Source of the DNA: Haematobacter massiliensis
Lineage (GTDB): Bacteria > Pseudomonadota > Alphaproteobacteria > Rhodobacterales > Rhodobacteraceae
Direction of reading: 5' to 3'
Assembly: GCF_000740795.1 (NCBI RefSeq)
Contig: NZ_JGYG01000018.1
Location: 1 to 59,693 of the forward strand
DNA: 59,693 bases
The notes below the pieces were generated by a model that was not told where the DNA came from, searched no databases, and saw only the letters and a program-made list of their open reading frames with translations. Shown here piece after piece: positions 36,673 through 45,619 of this stretch; positions within the stretch are counted from its first letter, which is position 1; the number at the start of each line of letters is the position of its first letter. Both the position numbers and the translations under genes were made by a program.

Positions 36673-37389
36673 TTAATCAGCCTGACGGTAGAGGCTCAGA
36701 AACCGAGCGGCATCCAGGAAATCGGCGCGCCGTCGTGCGGACTGTGCCTCCGCCTGTTCATCCCTGCCCCAGATCTCGGCCTGCCAGTCTTCGTCCAGAC
36801 GCGACAGATCCCACGCCTCCTCCGGTGTGAGCCGTCCATCCGCGACGGCAAGCCCGAGGATGAGAGAGCCGCTCAGCGCCACGAGATCATGGAGCGCTGT
36901 AAGCTCGAACGGGTCGAGCGCCGCCACGCGTGCCTCCAGCCGGTCCAGCGTCTCCCGCGGCTGTGCTCTGAACATCACGCCCACCGTCACGGTCAACGGG
37001 GCTGCCAGAGCCTCCTCTGCCCAGAGAAGCAGGGGATCCCAGCGGTCCGCCTGCCGTGCGACCAGTTCGGCGGGTGCCTCGGCGCGATAGGCCAAGAGGT
37101 CCGTTCCCCCATAGTCGCCGACGATCTCCGCCACGACATCCCGCTGGTCCGTCACCTTGTCGATGGCGGAATTGACCATGCGGGTCAGCGGCATCGTCTC
37201 GGGAGCGACATGCTCCCGTTGCGCCTCCCATTCGGCGGCAAGCGCCTCGGCAAGCGCGCGACTCCGCACACGGAGCGGATGGCGCGCCGGTGTCCGCAAG
37301 GGCCGGTCATCCAGCCCGACACCGTAGCCTTCGCTCTCCGGCAGAACGGATGTCGCCTTCCAGAATCGCCTCGGACGCCATTCGCTCAT
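36673..37389 (-). CDS. ATP12-family F1-ATPase assembly chaperone
   Basis: 238 residues. N-terminal RRFWKATSVLPESEGYGVGL, then PLRTPARHPLRV and PLTRMVNSAIDKV are ATP12 hallmarks; the C-terminus has the conserved WDLSRLDEDWQAEIWG. In alphaproteobacteria and mitochondria it helps assemble the F1 alpha subunit. Overlaps the HAD gene by 4 bp and is the last gene of the rarA-to-ATP12 group. Confidence 0.93.
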   Translation of the reverse strand: MSEWRPRRFWKATSVLPESEGYGVGLDDRPLRTPARHPLRVRSRALAEALAAEWEAQREHVAPETMPLTRMVNSAIDKVTDQRDVVAEIVGDYGGTDLLAYRAEAPAELVARQADRWDPLLLWAEEALAAPLTVTVGVMFRAQPRETLDRLEARVAALDPFELTALHDLVALSGSLILGLAVADGRLTPEEAWDLSRLDEDWQAEIWGRDEQAEAQSARRRADFLDAARFLSLYRQAD

Positions 37390-38048
37390 GCTGCGATCCC
37401 CCTCAGCTCCAACGCATGTGCGAGCTCGGCATAATCGCTCACGATCAGGTCTGCTCCAGCGCCGCGCAGGCGGTCAGGGCTGTGATAGCCCCAGGTGACA
37501 CCGATGGTGGGCACGCCCGAAGCACGTCCCATCTCCATGTCAAAGCTCGTATCGCCGATCATCACCGCCTGCGCCGGCGCAACGCCGGCTTCTGCCACGG
37601 CGGCCTCCAACATGGCGGGATGGGGCTTCGAGGGATGGTCATCCGCGACCTGCGTCGTCAGAAAATGCCGGGTAAGACCATGTCCCGCGAGCAGCTTCTC
37701 CAGCCCCCGCCGCGCCTTGCCCGTGGCAATGCCGAGCAGTGTGCTATCCTCGGCCGCCAGCCCGTCCAGCACCGCGCGTGCGCCCGGATAAAGCGGGGAG
37801 ACCTCGGGCGCATCGTCACCGTGAAAGACGCCGCGATAGCCCTCGACCATCCGGGCCACATCCGCCCCGGGCGCGAGCCGTGCCAGCGCGACCGGAAGCG
37901 ACAGACCGACGATGGAAAGCGCCTGTTCGCGTGTGGGCATGGGGCGGTCGACTGTCGCCATGGCGGCGGCTATTCCGGCAAGGATGGCCTGCTGGCTGTC
38001 CACCAGCGTGCCATCCACGTCAAAGACGACAAGGCGCAGCGCTGTCAT
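37386..38048 (-). CDS. HAD-superfamily phosphatase (phosphoglycolate phosphatase-like)
   Basis: 220 residues. Motif I VVFDVDGTLVDSQ, motif II GIATGKARRG, and motif IV MIGDTSFDMEMGRASG: a Gph-like HAD hydrolase. Phosphoglycolate is a possible substrate (useful in a CO2-fixing organism) but is not shown by the sequence. Overlaps its neighbours by 4 bp on both sides. Confidence 0.85.
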   Translation of the reverse strand: MTALRLVVFDVDGTLVDSQQAILAGIAAAMATVDRPMPTREQALSIVGLSLPVALARLAPGADVARMVEGYRGVFHGDDAPEVSPLYPGARAVLDGLAAEDSTLLGIATGKARRGLEKLLAGHGLTRHFLTTQVADDHPSKPHPAMLEAAVAEAGVAPAQAVMIGDTSFDMEMGRASGVPTIGVTWGYHSPDRLRGAGADLIVSDYAELAHALELRGIAA

Positions 38049-39094
38049 TCATCCTCCTCCGCAAACGGGTCGGCGGGGACGTCGCCTTCCGCCCACTGGA
38101 AAGTCTTCCAGGTGCGCTGCATGTGCTCGGGGAGAGGCGCGGTCACGGTGATGCGCTTGCCCGTCACCGGGTGATCGAAAGACAGCGAACGGGCATGGAG
38201 ATGCAGCTTCCGGCTGATATCCCCGCCCAGCTGCGCGCCCCAGCCATCGCCAAGGTTCTCCTGCCCCGACCCGCCATACTTGCCGTCGCCCACGATGGGA
38301 TGGCCGATCTCCGCCATATGCGCGCGAAGCTGATGCGTCCGCCCGGTGATCGGGACAAGCGCCACCCAGGATGCGCGGGTGCCGAGGCTCTCCAGCACGG
38401 CATAATCGGTGGTAGCACGCTTTGCGCCCTCAGTCTCCTGCACCTTGGACGGATGGATGGCGATCATGCGTTCCCCCTCCCCCCGGCCACCGTGACCGGC
38501 GGCCTTGACCAGCCCGTAGCGGATCGTGCCCTTGCGCGGCGCAGGAACGCCCGCCACCGCCGCCCAGTAGATCTTGCGCGTCGCACGGGAGCGGAAGGCT
38601 TCCGACAGATCGCGCACCGCCCGGTTGGTCCGTGCGAGCAGCAGGACACCCGATGTGTCCTTGTCGAGCCGATGCACGAGCTTCGGCTTCTCCGGCAAAC
38701 CAAACTTCAACGCCTCCGCCAGGGCATCGACATGCCGGTCGGCGAGGCCGGAGCCTCCCTGACTGGGCAAACCCGGCGGCTTGTTGATGGCGATGATATG
38801 GTCGTCCTTGTAGAGCACGGCGCGGCGGATCATCTCGTCATCGCTTTCGCTGATGCGGGGTTCCGGGGCGCGGCGCTCGATAGCCGGGAGTTCGGGAATC
38901 GGCGGTACGCGGACGACCATGCCGGGCGCGACGCGGCTCGACGCCTTCACCCGACCACCGTCCACGCGTATCTGCCCCGTCCGCGCCATCTTCTCGATGG
39001 CCCCCTGGGTCAGCGTGGGGAAATGGCGCTTCAGCCACCGGTCCAGCCGCTGCTCGCCCTCATCCTCGGCAATGGTAAAGAGTTTCACGCTCAT
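38045..39094 (-). CDS. rluC: RluC-type 23S rRNA pseudouridine synthase
   Basis: 349 residues: an N-terminal S4 RNA-binding domain (RLDRWLKRHFPTLTQGAIEK) and a catalytic domain with the Asp in VHRLDKDTSGVLLLAR. Probably forms pseudouridines at 955, 2504 and 2580 of 23S rRNA. Overlaps crcB and the HAD gene by 4 bp each. Confidence 0.9.
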   Translation of the reverse strand: MSVKLFTIAEDEGEQRLDRWLKRHFPTLTQGAIEKMARTGQIRVDGGRVKASSRVAPGMVVRVPPIPELPAIERRAPEPRISESDDEMIRRAVLYKDDHIIAINKPPGLPSQGGSGLADRHVDALAEALKFGLPEKPKLVHRLDKDTSGVLLLARTNRAVRDLSEAFRSRATRKIYWAAVAGVPAPRKGTIRYGLVKAAGHGGRGEGERMIAIHPSKVQETEGAKRATTDYAVLESLGTRASWVALVPITGRTHQLRAHMAEIGHPIVGDGKYGGSGQENLGDGWGAQLGGDISRKLHLHARSLSFDHPVTGKRITVTAPLPEHMQRTWKTFQWAEGDVPADPFAEEDE

Positions 39095-39456
39095 GACATC
39101 ATGCTCCGCGCAAGGGTCGCGCCTGCGAGAACGGCAAGAAGCGACAGGATGAGTGAACCCGCAACATAGCCCGCGGCGGAGAGCGTCCGGCCCTCCTCCC
39201 AGAGCATCAGTGTCTCCAGCGAGAAGGCCGAGAAGGTGGTGAACCCGCCCAGAAGGCCGGTCAGCAACAGGGGCCGCAGATGCGCCGCGATCGACATCGC
39301 CAGCATCCCCATCACGAAGGATCCGGCAATGTTGACAAGCATCGTGCCCAGCGGAAAGCCCGGCACCACGCGGGCCATGCCCAACGTCGCCGCATAGCGC
39401 AGCACCGACCCCGCCGCGCCGCCAAGCGCCACCTGAAGAAAGCTCGTCCAGTTCAT
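39091..39456 (-). CDS. crcB: Fluoride channel CrcB/Fluc
   Basis: 121 residues with four membrane segments and the conserved TGLLGGFTTFSAFSLE. Exports fluoride as a dual-topology dimer. No fluoride riboswitch was recognised upstream; instead the 81-bp gap to rarA holds a four-copy repeat. Confidence 0.93.
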   Translation of the reverse strand: MNWTSFLQVALGGAAGSVLRYAATLGMARVVPGFPLGTMLVNIAGSFVMGMLAMSIAAHLRPLLLTGLLGGFTTFSAFSLETLMLWEEGRTLSAAGYVAGSLILSLLAVLAGATLARSMMS

Positions 39457-39485
39457 CGCGGACCCTTCGCGCGTGGGCCAGTCCG

Positions 39486-39545
39486 TGTCAACCTTTGGCC
39501 CCTGTCAACCTTCACCGGTGTCAACCTTCGCCGGGTGTCAACCTT
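39486..39545. repeat. Four-copy TGTCAACCTT tandem array upstream of crcB
   Basis: TGTCAACCTT starts at 39486, 39503, 39519 and 39536 (periods 17, 16, 17 bp). On the coding strand of crcB each copy reads AAGGTTGACA, a match to the -35 hexamer TTGACA. The last copy overlaps the rarA stop codon. No matching -10 is obvious. Confidence 0.75.
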
Positions 39546-40854
39546 CGCCCCGCTTCTCGCGCAGGCGGGCGAAATACTCCAGCCGCTTCTTCAACTCCCG
39601 TTCGTAGCCCCGCTCCACCGGCTGATAGAGCACGGGCCGCCGCACGCCGTCGGGGAAGTAGTTCTGGCCGGAGAAGGCATCTTCCTGATCGTGGTCATAG
39701 GCGTAGCCCGCGCCATAGCCCTGCTCCTTCATCAGCCGGGTGGGGGCGTTCAGGATATGCTTGGGCGGCGGCTCTGACCCGGTCTTGCGGGCCAGGCCGC
39801 GGGCCTCCTTGTAGGCCATGTATCCCGCGTTCGATTTCGGCGCGAGGGCGAGATAGACGAGCGCCTGCGCCAGAGCCAGCTCCCCCTCCGGCGAGCCGAG
39901 ACGCTCATAGATTTCCCACGCATGGAGGCAGACCGTCTGCGCCTGCGGGTCGGCAAGGCCGATATCCTCCACCGCCATGCGGGTGATGCGGCGGGCGAGG
40001 TAGCGCGGATCCTCTCCGCCCTCCAGCATCCGCCCGAACCAGTAGAGCGCGGCATCCGGGTCCGACCCCCGGACGGATTTGTGCAGGGCGGAGATCAGAT
40101 TATAATGCTCATCACCCGACTTGTCGTATTTCGCCGCCCGCCGCATCAACCGCTGGCCGAGCTGACCCGGGTCGAGCGGTTCCCTGATCTTCCAGGCCAT
40201 GACCTGCTCGATGAGGTTCAGCAGAGCGCGTCCGTCGCCATCCGCCATCTCCAGCAGGGCATCCCGCGCCTCCGGGCGGAGCGGCAACGGGCGGTCCAGC
40301 TCTTTCTCCGCCCGCTGGGCAAGACGCTCCAGATCGGCCAGCGTCAGCCGCTCCAGCACCATGACCTGCGCCCGCGACAGCAGCGCCGCGTTGAGCTCGA
40401 AGGAGGGGTTCTCCGTCGTGGCGCCGACGAGCAGGATCGTGCCATCCTCCATATAGGGGAGGAAGCTGTCCTGCTGGGCCTTGTTGAAACGGTGGATCTC
40501 GTCGACGAACAGCAGTGTCCCCTGCCCGTTCTGGCGGCGGAGCTTCGCGGCCTCGAACACCTTGCGCAGTTCCGGGACACCGCTGAAGATCGCGCTGATC
40601 TGAACGAAAGCCATCTCCGTCGCATCCGCCAGCAACCGCGCGATGGTCGTCTTTCCGACGCCGGGCGGTCCCCACAGGATCAGGGAAGACAGACTACCGG
40701 AGGCCAGCATCGCGCCGAGCGGCCCTTCCGGCGCCAGCAGCGCCGCCTGCCCGATGACCTCCGAAATCTCGCGGGGGCGCAGCCGGTCCGCCAGGGGGCG
40801 CGGGGCCGTGTTTGCCGCCGCCGTCGTCTCCGGAGTGTCGAACAGGTCGCTCAT
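39538..40854 (-). CDS. rarA: Replication-associated recombination protein RarA (MgsA)
   Basis: 438 residues. AAA+ module with Walker [10 protein letters not shown] and Walker B LLFVDEIHRF, followed by the tetramerisation domain (SALHKSVRGSDPDAALYW). Acts at stalled replication forks. The start MSDLFDTPE, 4 bp after the deg stop, is preferred over an in-frame start at 40902 inside deg. Confidence 0.95.
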   Translation of the reverse strand: MSDLFDTPETTAAANTAPRPLADRLRPREISEVIGQAALLAPEGPLGAMLASGSLSSLILWGPPGVGKTTIARLLADATEMAFVQISAIFSGVPELRKVFEAAKLRRQNGQGTLLFVDEIHRFNKAQQDSFLPYMEDGTILLVGATTENPSFELNAALLSRAQVMVLERLTLADLERLAQRAEKELDRPLPLRPEARDALLEMADGDGRALLNLIEQVMAWKIREPLDPGQLGQRLMRRAAKYDKSGDEHYNLISALHKSVRGSDPDAALYWFGRMLEGGEDPRYLARRITRMAVEDIGLADPQAQTVCLHAWEIYERLGSPEGELALAQALVYLALAPKSNAGYMAYKEARGLARKTGSEPPPKHILNAPTRLMKEQGYGAGYAYDHDQEDAFSGQNYFPDGVRRPVLYQPVERGYERELKKRLEYFARLREKRGEG

Positions 40855-40858
40855 CCCC

Positions 40859-42235
40859 TCAGCTCCGGAAGCGGAGGAGCGCGCGCCGCCCTTCCCGCTC
40901 ATACTCGATCTGCCAACGGCTCACCCGTTGTGCATTGGCAGCGCGGAGATCGGCCGTCGTCGTGATCTCTGTGCCGTTCACGCTCCGCACGATGTCGCCG
41001 GAGCGCAGTCCAAGGCCCAGCGTCTGCTGCCCGACATCGGTGATGACCACACCGGAAAGTCCATCGGGAAGCGCCATCTCGCTCGTCACTGCGGGGTTGA
41101 GATTTGCGGCCGTATAGCCTTGGAACGGCCCGCTGGTGAGCGTGAGCACATCCCGGGCGGGAGTATCGGGGGGCGCGATCAGTCGGACCCGGGTCGTCTC
41201 CTGTCGATCCTGATGGAGGTAGGTGACCTCCGTCTCCGCGCCCACGCCCTGAACGGACATGCGGAAGATCATCTCGGCAGGCGTGTTGACCGGCACGCCA
41301 TCAAGCTGAAGGATCACGTCTCCCCGCGACAGCCCCGCTTCTTCGAACGGGCTTCCGTCCGCGAAATCCAGAATGGCGAGGCCCTGCGGCGCGCGTTGAC
41401 CATAGCTCTCCGCCATACCCGCATCCACCGCCTGCCCGGCGATTCCGGCCCATGGACGTTCGAACCGGCTCCGCCCCGCCTCGGCCTGCGTGACGACCGC
41501 GCGGACAAGGTTGGCGGGAATTGCGAAACCGATGCCGCTCGATGCGCCGGAGGGGCTGAGAATCGCGGTGTTTATACCGACGAGCCGCCCCGCCACATCC
41601 ACGAGCGCGCCGCCGGAGTTACCGGGGTTGATCGCCGCGTCGGTCTGAATGAAATAGCCGCGCCCCCCGCCGATACCGAGATTGGATCGGGCGAGCCCGG
41701 AGACAATGCCGCTGGACACCGTCTGCCCGACGCCGAAGGGATTGCCGATGGCCAGCACAAGCTCTCCCACCTCCACCTCGTCGGAGTCGCGGAGCGCGAG
41801 GGCGGGAAGGCCGCTCGCGCCCTTTAGTCTCAACACCGCAAGATCGGTCTCCTCATCCGCCAGCAGCACCTCCGCATCGAACTCCCGTCGATCGGTCAGC
41901 ACGACACGGATCTGACTGGCCTCCTGCACGACGTGGAAGTTGGACACGATGATCCCATCCGCCGTAAGAATCACACCGGATCCCAACGAACTCTGCACGC
42001 GCGGCGTCTCCCGCCCGAAGTTGCGGAAGATGTCGGCAAAGAACGGATCAATGCCGAAAGGCGTCTCCCGTTGAGAGACGACCCGCTGCGTGTAGATATT
42101 CACCACGGAAGGCGTCGTGGCCTTGACCACCGGGGTAAAGCTCATCGTGATTTCCGCCGGACTCGTCGGCACGGTCTGTGCCGCAAGCGGCTGAACGGCG
42201 AGCAAAAGCGCCAACAAGGTAGTGATCATGCGCAT
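40859..42235 (-). CDS. Periplasmic Deg-type serine protease
   Basis: 458 residues: signal peptide (about 1-20, ALLLAVQPLAAQ), trypsin-like domain with His101 (SNFHVV), Asp131 (ETDLAVL) and Ser207 (NPGNSGGA), then two PDZ domains (about 265-350 and 365-455). DegP/DegQ-like quality-control protease. Coupled to rarA by a 4-bp gap; 109 bp downstream of luxI, with a possible promoter in between. Confidence 0.93.
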   Translation of the reverse strand: MRMITTLLALLLAVQPLAAQTVPTSPAEITMSFTPVVKATTPSVVNIYTQRVVSQRETPFGIDPFFADIFRNFGRETPRVQSSLGSGVILTADGIIVSNFHVVQEASQIRVVLTDRREFDAEVLLADEETDLAVLRLKGASGLPALALRDSDEVEVGELVLAIGNPFGVGQTVSSGIVSGLARSNLGIGGGRGYFIQTDAAINPGNSGGALVDVAGRLVGINTAILSPSGASSGIGFAIPANLVRAVVTQAEAGRSRFERPWAGIAGQAVDAGMAESYGQRAPQGLAILDFADGSPFEEAGLSRGDVILQLDGVPVNTPAEMIFRMSVQGVGAETEVTYLHQDRQETTRVRLIAPPDTPARDVLTLTSGPFQGYTAANLNPAVTSEMALPDGLSGVVITDVGQQTLGLGLRSGDIVRSVNGTEITTTADLRAANAQRVSRWQIEYEREGRRALLRFRS

Positions 42236-42344
42236 CGGGCAACCTCCGGGCTGAGCAGCTTGATATGGAGCAGCGGGGGAGCAGCTTCAACGCAGCGTAA
42301 AAGCCGGTTGATCGCTGCCCGCTCCCGCCCCGTGCTGGCCTTCC

Positions 42345-42932
42345 TCAATGCAGCTTGCCGGCGAAGTTGATGAAGATGCACTGGTTCTCCACTCCGTCGA
42401 TGATGCTGGCCGGGCCAGCGGCCTCCATATCCAAGGCACAGCGCGCGGCCCAACGCGGCCAGCTCGACGAAAGAAGACCGATGGTCCGTGTCGCCCCCAG
42501 CTCCCGCGCGGCCCGGTTCATCCCTGCCACCATCAGCGCATGAACCCGGCGCCGTGCCGCCATCGGCACCGTGTGGCAAACGAAGCCGCGCGACACTTCC
42601 CAGACATGCGGATCCACCGGGGCTTCATGATAAAGCAGGTCAGACGGGATGGACCCCAGCAATCCGCGTTGCGCGTCGCGGATCATGTAGCTGTAGATAC
42701 CGCATTGCGCGGTGGTCGGGGTCAGGCGCATGCCACCCACCACGCGTCCCAGGTCATGGATGGCGATCCAGCGGGAAGCGGGCGTATCGTACTGATCATA
42801 CTCCATGCCCATGGCCTCGGGCAGGTTCCATTTGTTCTGGACGATGAAGGACTGGTGGCGCGCGCGCAGCAGGTTGGCGAAGAGTTCGCCGTGTTTGTGC
42901 AGGTTCTCAAAGGAAAGCGTGGTGATTTGCAT
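42345..42932 (-). CDS. Acyl-homoserine-lactone synthase (LuxI family)
   Basis: 195 residues. The invariant LuxI positions are present: Arg25, Phe29, Trp35, Asp46, Asp49, Arg69, and the later EVSR. It makes an acyl-homoserine lactone signal from S-adenosylmethionine and an acyl carrier. The acyl chain cannot be predicted. GGAGACG precedes the ATG. It lies 60 bp downstream of luxR on the same strand, so the two form a quorum-sensing operon. Confidence 0.95.
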   Translation of the reverse strand: MQITTLSFENLHKHGELFANLLRARHQSFIVQNKWNLPEAMGMEYDQYDTPASRWIAIHDLGRVVGGMRLTPTTAQCGIYSYMIRDAQRGLLGSIPSDLLYHEAPVDPHVWEVSRGFVCHTVPMAARRRVHALMVAGMNRAARELGATRTIGLLSSSWPRWAARCALDMEAAGPASIIDGVENQCIFINFAGKLH

Positions 42933-42992
42933 GGTCGTCTCCGTGGGTTGGGTTAAAGAAATCCGAACCCGCGGCGACGCTCCGACACCCTC

Positions 42993-43601
42993 CTAAAGCA
43001 GCCTGTAATCCTTCGCGCGCTGGATCGCCTCGGCCGTCGTGCGCGCCAACAGGCGCTGGCGGGCGGAATTCAGCCGCGCTTTCAAGGCGCTTTCGGAGAT
43101 GTTCAACTTCGCCGCTGCCGCTGCATGGCGGTCTCCGGCGGCGATGAGACGCAGAGCTTCTATCTGAGCGGGGGTGAGGCTTTCCGGCGGCTCGGTGATC
43201 GCGTGGATATGGCGCACCAGGGTGGCCGCCTTCGCGATCTCGGCATCCGTGAACTCTCGGTCGTTCCTTGCGATACCGGCGATCGTCCGCGAGCTGATGG
43301 GGCCACAGGCGACGCAGGCTCCGAAACCAAGGCCATAACGCGCCGCTTCCGCCATGATGCCGAACGGATCGATGGTGATCTCGCTCCACCGCGTCGTGCC
43401 TTCGGTTGAAAATCCCCAGGCGACAAGCGGATCCCGCAGCGTATAGGCCTGCTCGGTGTACCGATCGGTCCAGTCCTGCGGGAAGGTGCGGAACATCAGC
43501 ATGGGTGCGCCGAAGCGGATGTGCAGCGCGACGTAATATCCCACCGGCGCTATGCGGGCGAGATTGCGAAGTTCGAGCTCGAGGCCTACCGTCAAGGACA
43601 T
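42993..43601 (-). CDS. LuxR-family quorum-sensing regulator
   Basis: 202 residues, shorter than the usual 230-250. The autoinducer-binding domain keeps Trp44, Tyr48, Asp57-Pro58 and Trp72, while the N-terminal helices are shortened. The C-terminal HTH is LTPAQIEALRLIAAGDRHAA ... ISESALKARLNSARQRL. Likely receptor of the signal made by the adjacent LuxI. The intergenic region upstream contains two dyads and a divergent small gene. Confidence 0.92.
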   Translation of the reverse strand: MSLTVGLELELRNLARIAPVGYYVALHIRFGAPMLMFRTFPQDWTDRYTEQAYTLRDPLVAWGFSTEGTTRWSEITIDPFGIMAEAARYGLGFGACVACGPISSRTIAGIARNDREFTDAEIAKAATLVRHIHAITEPPESLTPAQIEALRLIAAGDRHAAAAAKLNISESALKARLNSARQRLLARTTAEAIQRAKDYRLL

Positions 43602-43613
43602 GTCTTTTTAGAC

Positions 43614-43638
43614 AAGTTGCCCCCTGCAGCGTCAACTT
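43614..43638. promoter_or_regulatory. Dyad between luxR and the divergent small gene
   Basis: AAGTTG (43614-43619) and CAACTT (43633-43638) are inverted with 13 bp between. A second dyad, TGTCT/AGACA, lies at 43601-43614 at the luxR start. Neither matches a standard lux box, but the position suits a regulator of both genes. Confidence 0.4.
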
Positions 43639-43679
43639 TAAAGTGTGGATCCATCGACCACCGGTCGAAAGGTGTTTCA

Positions 43680-43862
43680 ATGCGATCCATAAGCCCAAAC
43701 CTCTTTGCAAAACTCATGCGCCTTCCCGCGAATGACCGTTTCGATCTTCTCGAATTTATCGGCGCAACGCCGATGGAAGATTTGGATCTCGACGAGCTGA
43801 TAGAACAGATCACAACACAGGTCTCTGATATCTCTTCATTTGCGAACGATGCATATCAGTAA
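43680..43862 (+). CDS. Small protein of unknown function, divergent from luxR
   Basis: 60 residues, MRSISPNLFAKLMRLPANDR to the end ISSFANDAYQ. A good ribosome site GAAAGGTG lies 5 bp ahead of the ATG. The C-terminal half is acidic (MEDLDLDELIEQ) and probably helical; no signal peptide or cysteine. The codons are clearly richer in A/T (ATA, TTT, CTT, AAA) than those of neighbours. It is not recognised. Position beside luxR suggests a product regulated by, or modulating, quorum sensing. A chance reading frame cannot be excluded. Confidence 0.6.
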   Translation: MRSISPNLFAKLMRLPANDRFDLLEFIGATPMEDLDLDELIEQITTQVSDISSFANDAYQ

Positions 43863-43874
43863 TTAATATTGAGT

Positions 43875-43908
43875 AAAAAAGAAAATACCCCGCTCTCGGG
43901 CGGGGTAT
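43875..43908 (-). terminator. Terminator of the ribosomal/alpha operon
   Basis: Arms ATACCCCGC (43885-43893) and GCGGGGTAT (43900-43908) pair perfectly around six bases; the minus-strand transcript then runs into TTTTC and TTTTTT. It ends the tuf-to-rplQ superoperon, and may also serve the small plus-strand gene. Confidence 0.93.
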
Positions 43909-43933
43909 CTATACTCTCGGTACGTGACGAATA

Positions 43934-44353
43934 TTATTCGGCGTCGGCGAACTCTGCTTCGACGCGCGCCTTGTCGGCAGCGCCCTTGGCCGCCGGATCG
44001 CGATCGACGAATTCGATGATCGCCATGGGTGCCATGTCACCGTAGCGGAAGCCCGCTTTCATGATGCGAACGTAGCCGCCCTGACGCTCTTTGTAGCGCG
44101 GGCCGAGCACGTCGAACAGTTTCGCGACATAGGCGTCCTGCTTGAGCTGCGCGGCGGCCTGGCGGCGGGCGTGCAGGTCCCCACGCTTGGCGAGCGTGAT
44201 GAGCTTCTCGATGATCGGACGCAGTTCCTTGGCTTTCGGAAGCGTCGTCTTGATCTGCTCATGTTCGATGAGCGATCCGGACATGTTGGCGAAGAGCGCC
44301 TTGCGGTGCTCGTGCGTGCGGTTCAGGCGGCGGTATCCGCGGGCGTGACGCAT
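43934..44353 (-). CDS. rplQ: 50S ribosomal protein L17
   Basis: 139 residues, [20 protein letters not shown], with a C-terminal extension of about 20 residues rich in Ala and acidic residues. Last gene of the alpha operon; 128 bp after rpoA. Confidence 0.97.
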   Translation of the reverse strand: MRHARGYRRLNRTHEHRKALFANMSGSLIEHEQIKTTLPKAKELRPIIEKLITLAKRGDLHARRQAAAQLKQDAYVAKLFDVLGPRYKERQGGYVRIMKAGFRYGDMAPMAIIEFVDRDPAAKGAADKARVEAEFADAE

Positions 44354-44481
44354 GGTCTTACTCCTTTTGCTTTGTCCGGCGCGGATGCGAACCGCGCTCT
44401 CCTTGGGGCGGGATTGCCCATGATTTCCCCGGACATCCGGGCATTCGGGGCGCCTCTAGCGAAACGCCCCGCAAAGGTCAA

Positions 44482-45498
44482 TCAGAACTGATCTTCGAAC
44501 CGCTTGGCGAGGTCTTCGATGTTCTCCGGCGGCCAGTCCTCGACTTCCATGCCGAGGTGCAGGCCCATGCCGGACAGCACTTCCTTGATCTCGTTGAGCG
44601 ACTTGCGGCCGAAGTTCGGCGTGCGCAGCATCTCCGCTTCGGTCTTCTGGATCAGATCGCCGATGTAGACGATGTTGTCGTTCTTCAGGCAGTTGGCCGA
44701 ACGGACCGACAGCTCCAGCTCGTCCACCTTCTTCAGCAGCAGCGGGTTGAATTCCAGCCCGTCTTCCGCATCCTGACGCGTGGCCGATTCCGGCTCTTCG
44801 AAGTTGACGAAGACGGTGAGCTGATCCTGCAGGATGCGCGCGGCGAAAGCCACCGCGTCGTCCGGCGTGACGGAGCCATCCGTTTCGATCTTCATGGTCA
44901 GCTTGTCATAGTCAAGCACCTGCCCTTCACGGGTGGGCGTGACTTCATAGGCGACCTTCTTGACCGGCGAATAGATCGCATCGATCGGGATCAGACCGAT
45001 CGGTGCATCTTCCGGCCGGTTCTTGTCGGCTGCGACATAGCCCTTGCCGGTATTCACCGTCAGTTCCATGAACAGGTTCGCACCGTCATCCAGATGGCAG
45101 ATGACATGCTCCTTGTTCAGCACCTCGATGCCGTTCGACTCGGAAATATCGCCACCGGTGACCACACCCGGACCCTTGGCAGAAATGGTCAGGCGCTTCG
45201 GCCCTTCCACTTCCATCTTGAGCGCAACACCCTTGAGGTTCAGGACGATATCCGTGACATCCTCCCGCACGCCCGAGATCGAAGAGAACTCGTGCAGCAC
45301 GTTGTCAATCTGGATCGCCGTGATGGCAGCACCCTGAAGCGAGGACATCAGCACGCGGCGCAGCGCATTGCCGAGGGTGAGGCCGAAGCCGCGTTCCAGC
45401 GGCTCGGCAACCACGGTGGCCTGACGCGAAGCGTCGGGGCCGGGTTTGACCTCGAGCTGGGTCGGCTTGATGAGTTCCTGCCAGTTCTTGTGGATCAT
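44482..45498 (-). CDS. rpoA: RNA polymerase alpha subunit
   Basis: 338 residues: the N-terminal assembly domain ([20 protein letters not shown]) and C-terminal domain ([31 protein letters not shown]) that contacts UP elements and activators. Preceded by a 121-bp gap with a strong hairpin, unlike the short gap in E. coli. Confidence 0.98.
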   Translation of the reverse strand: MIHKNWQELIKPTQLEVKPGPDASRQATVVAEPLERGFGLTLGNALRRVLMSSLQGAAITAIQIDNVLHEFSSISGVREDVTDIVLNLKGVALKMEVEGPKRLTISAKGPGVVTGGDISESNGIEVLNKEHVICHLDDGANLFMELTVNTGKGYVAADKNRPEDAPIGLIPIDAIYSPVKKVAYEVTPTREGQVLDYDKLTMKIETDGSVTPDDAVAFAARILQDQLTVFVNFEEPESATRQDAEDGLEFNPLLLKKVDELELSVRSANCLKNDNIVYIGDLIQKTEAEMLRTPNFGRKSLNEIKEVLSGMGLHLGMEVEDWPPENIEDLAKRFEDQF

Positions 45499-45571
45499 GC
45501 AATTGCCTCCATACCTGTTCCGCGGCGCATGAACCGGTTGCCGCAGAACGCCCGAGGTTCAGAATGACACA

Positions 45572-45603
45572 CTCGGGCCGCGCGAATTTCCGCGCGACCC
45601 GAG
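45572..45603 (-). other. Stem-loop between rpsK and rpoA
   Basis: CTCGGG-x-CGCGCG pairs with CGCGCG-x-CCCGAG around six bases. The mismatch becomes a U-G wobble only in the minus-strand transcript, so the structure suits that RNA. No T-run follows. Confidence 0.75.
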
Positions 45604-45619
45604 CAAAATTTCCGGTTCC

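Noticed and set aside
36523-37434. Long plus-strand reading frame
   Set aside because: It is the antisense shadow of the ATP12 and HAD genes, which have clear family motifs on the minus strand.
39457-39537. Fluoride riboswitch ahead of crcB
   Set aside because: The conserved crcB-motif core could not be found; the region is filled by the repeated TGTCAACCTT units.
43602-43679. lux box upstream of luxR
   Set aside because: The dyads present (AAGTTG/CAACTT and TGTCT/AGACA) do not match the 18-20 bp lux-box pattern, so only a generic regulatory dyad is listed.
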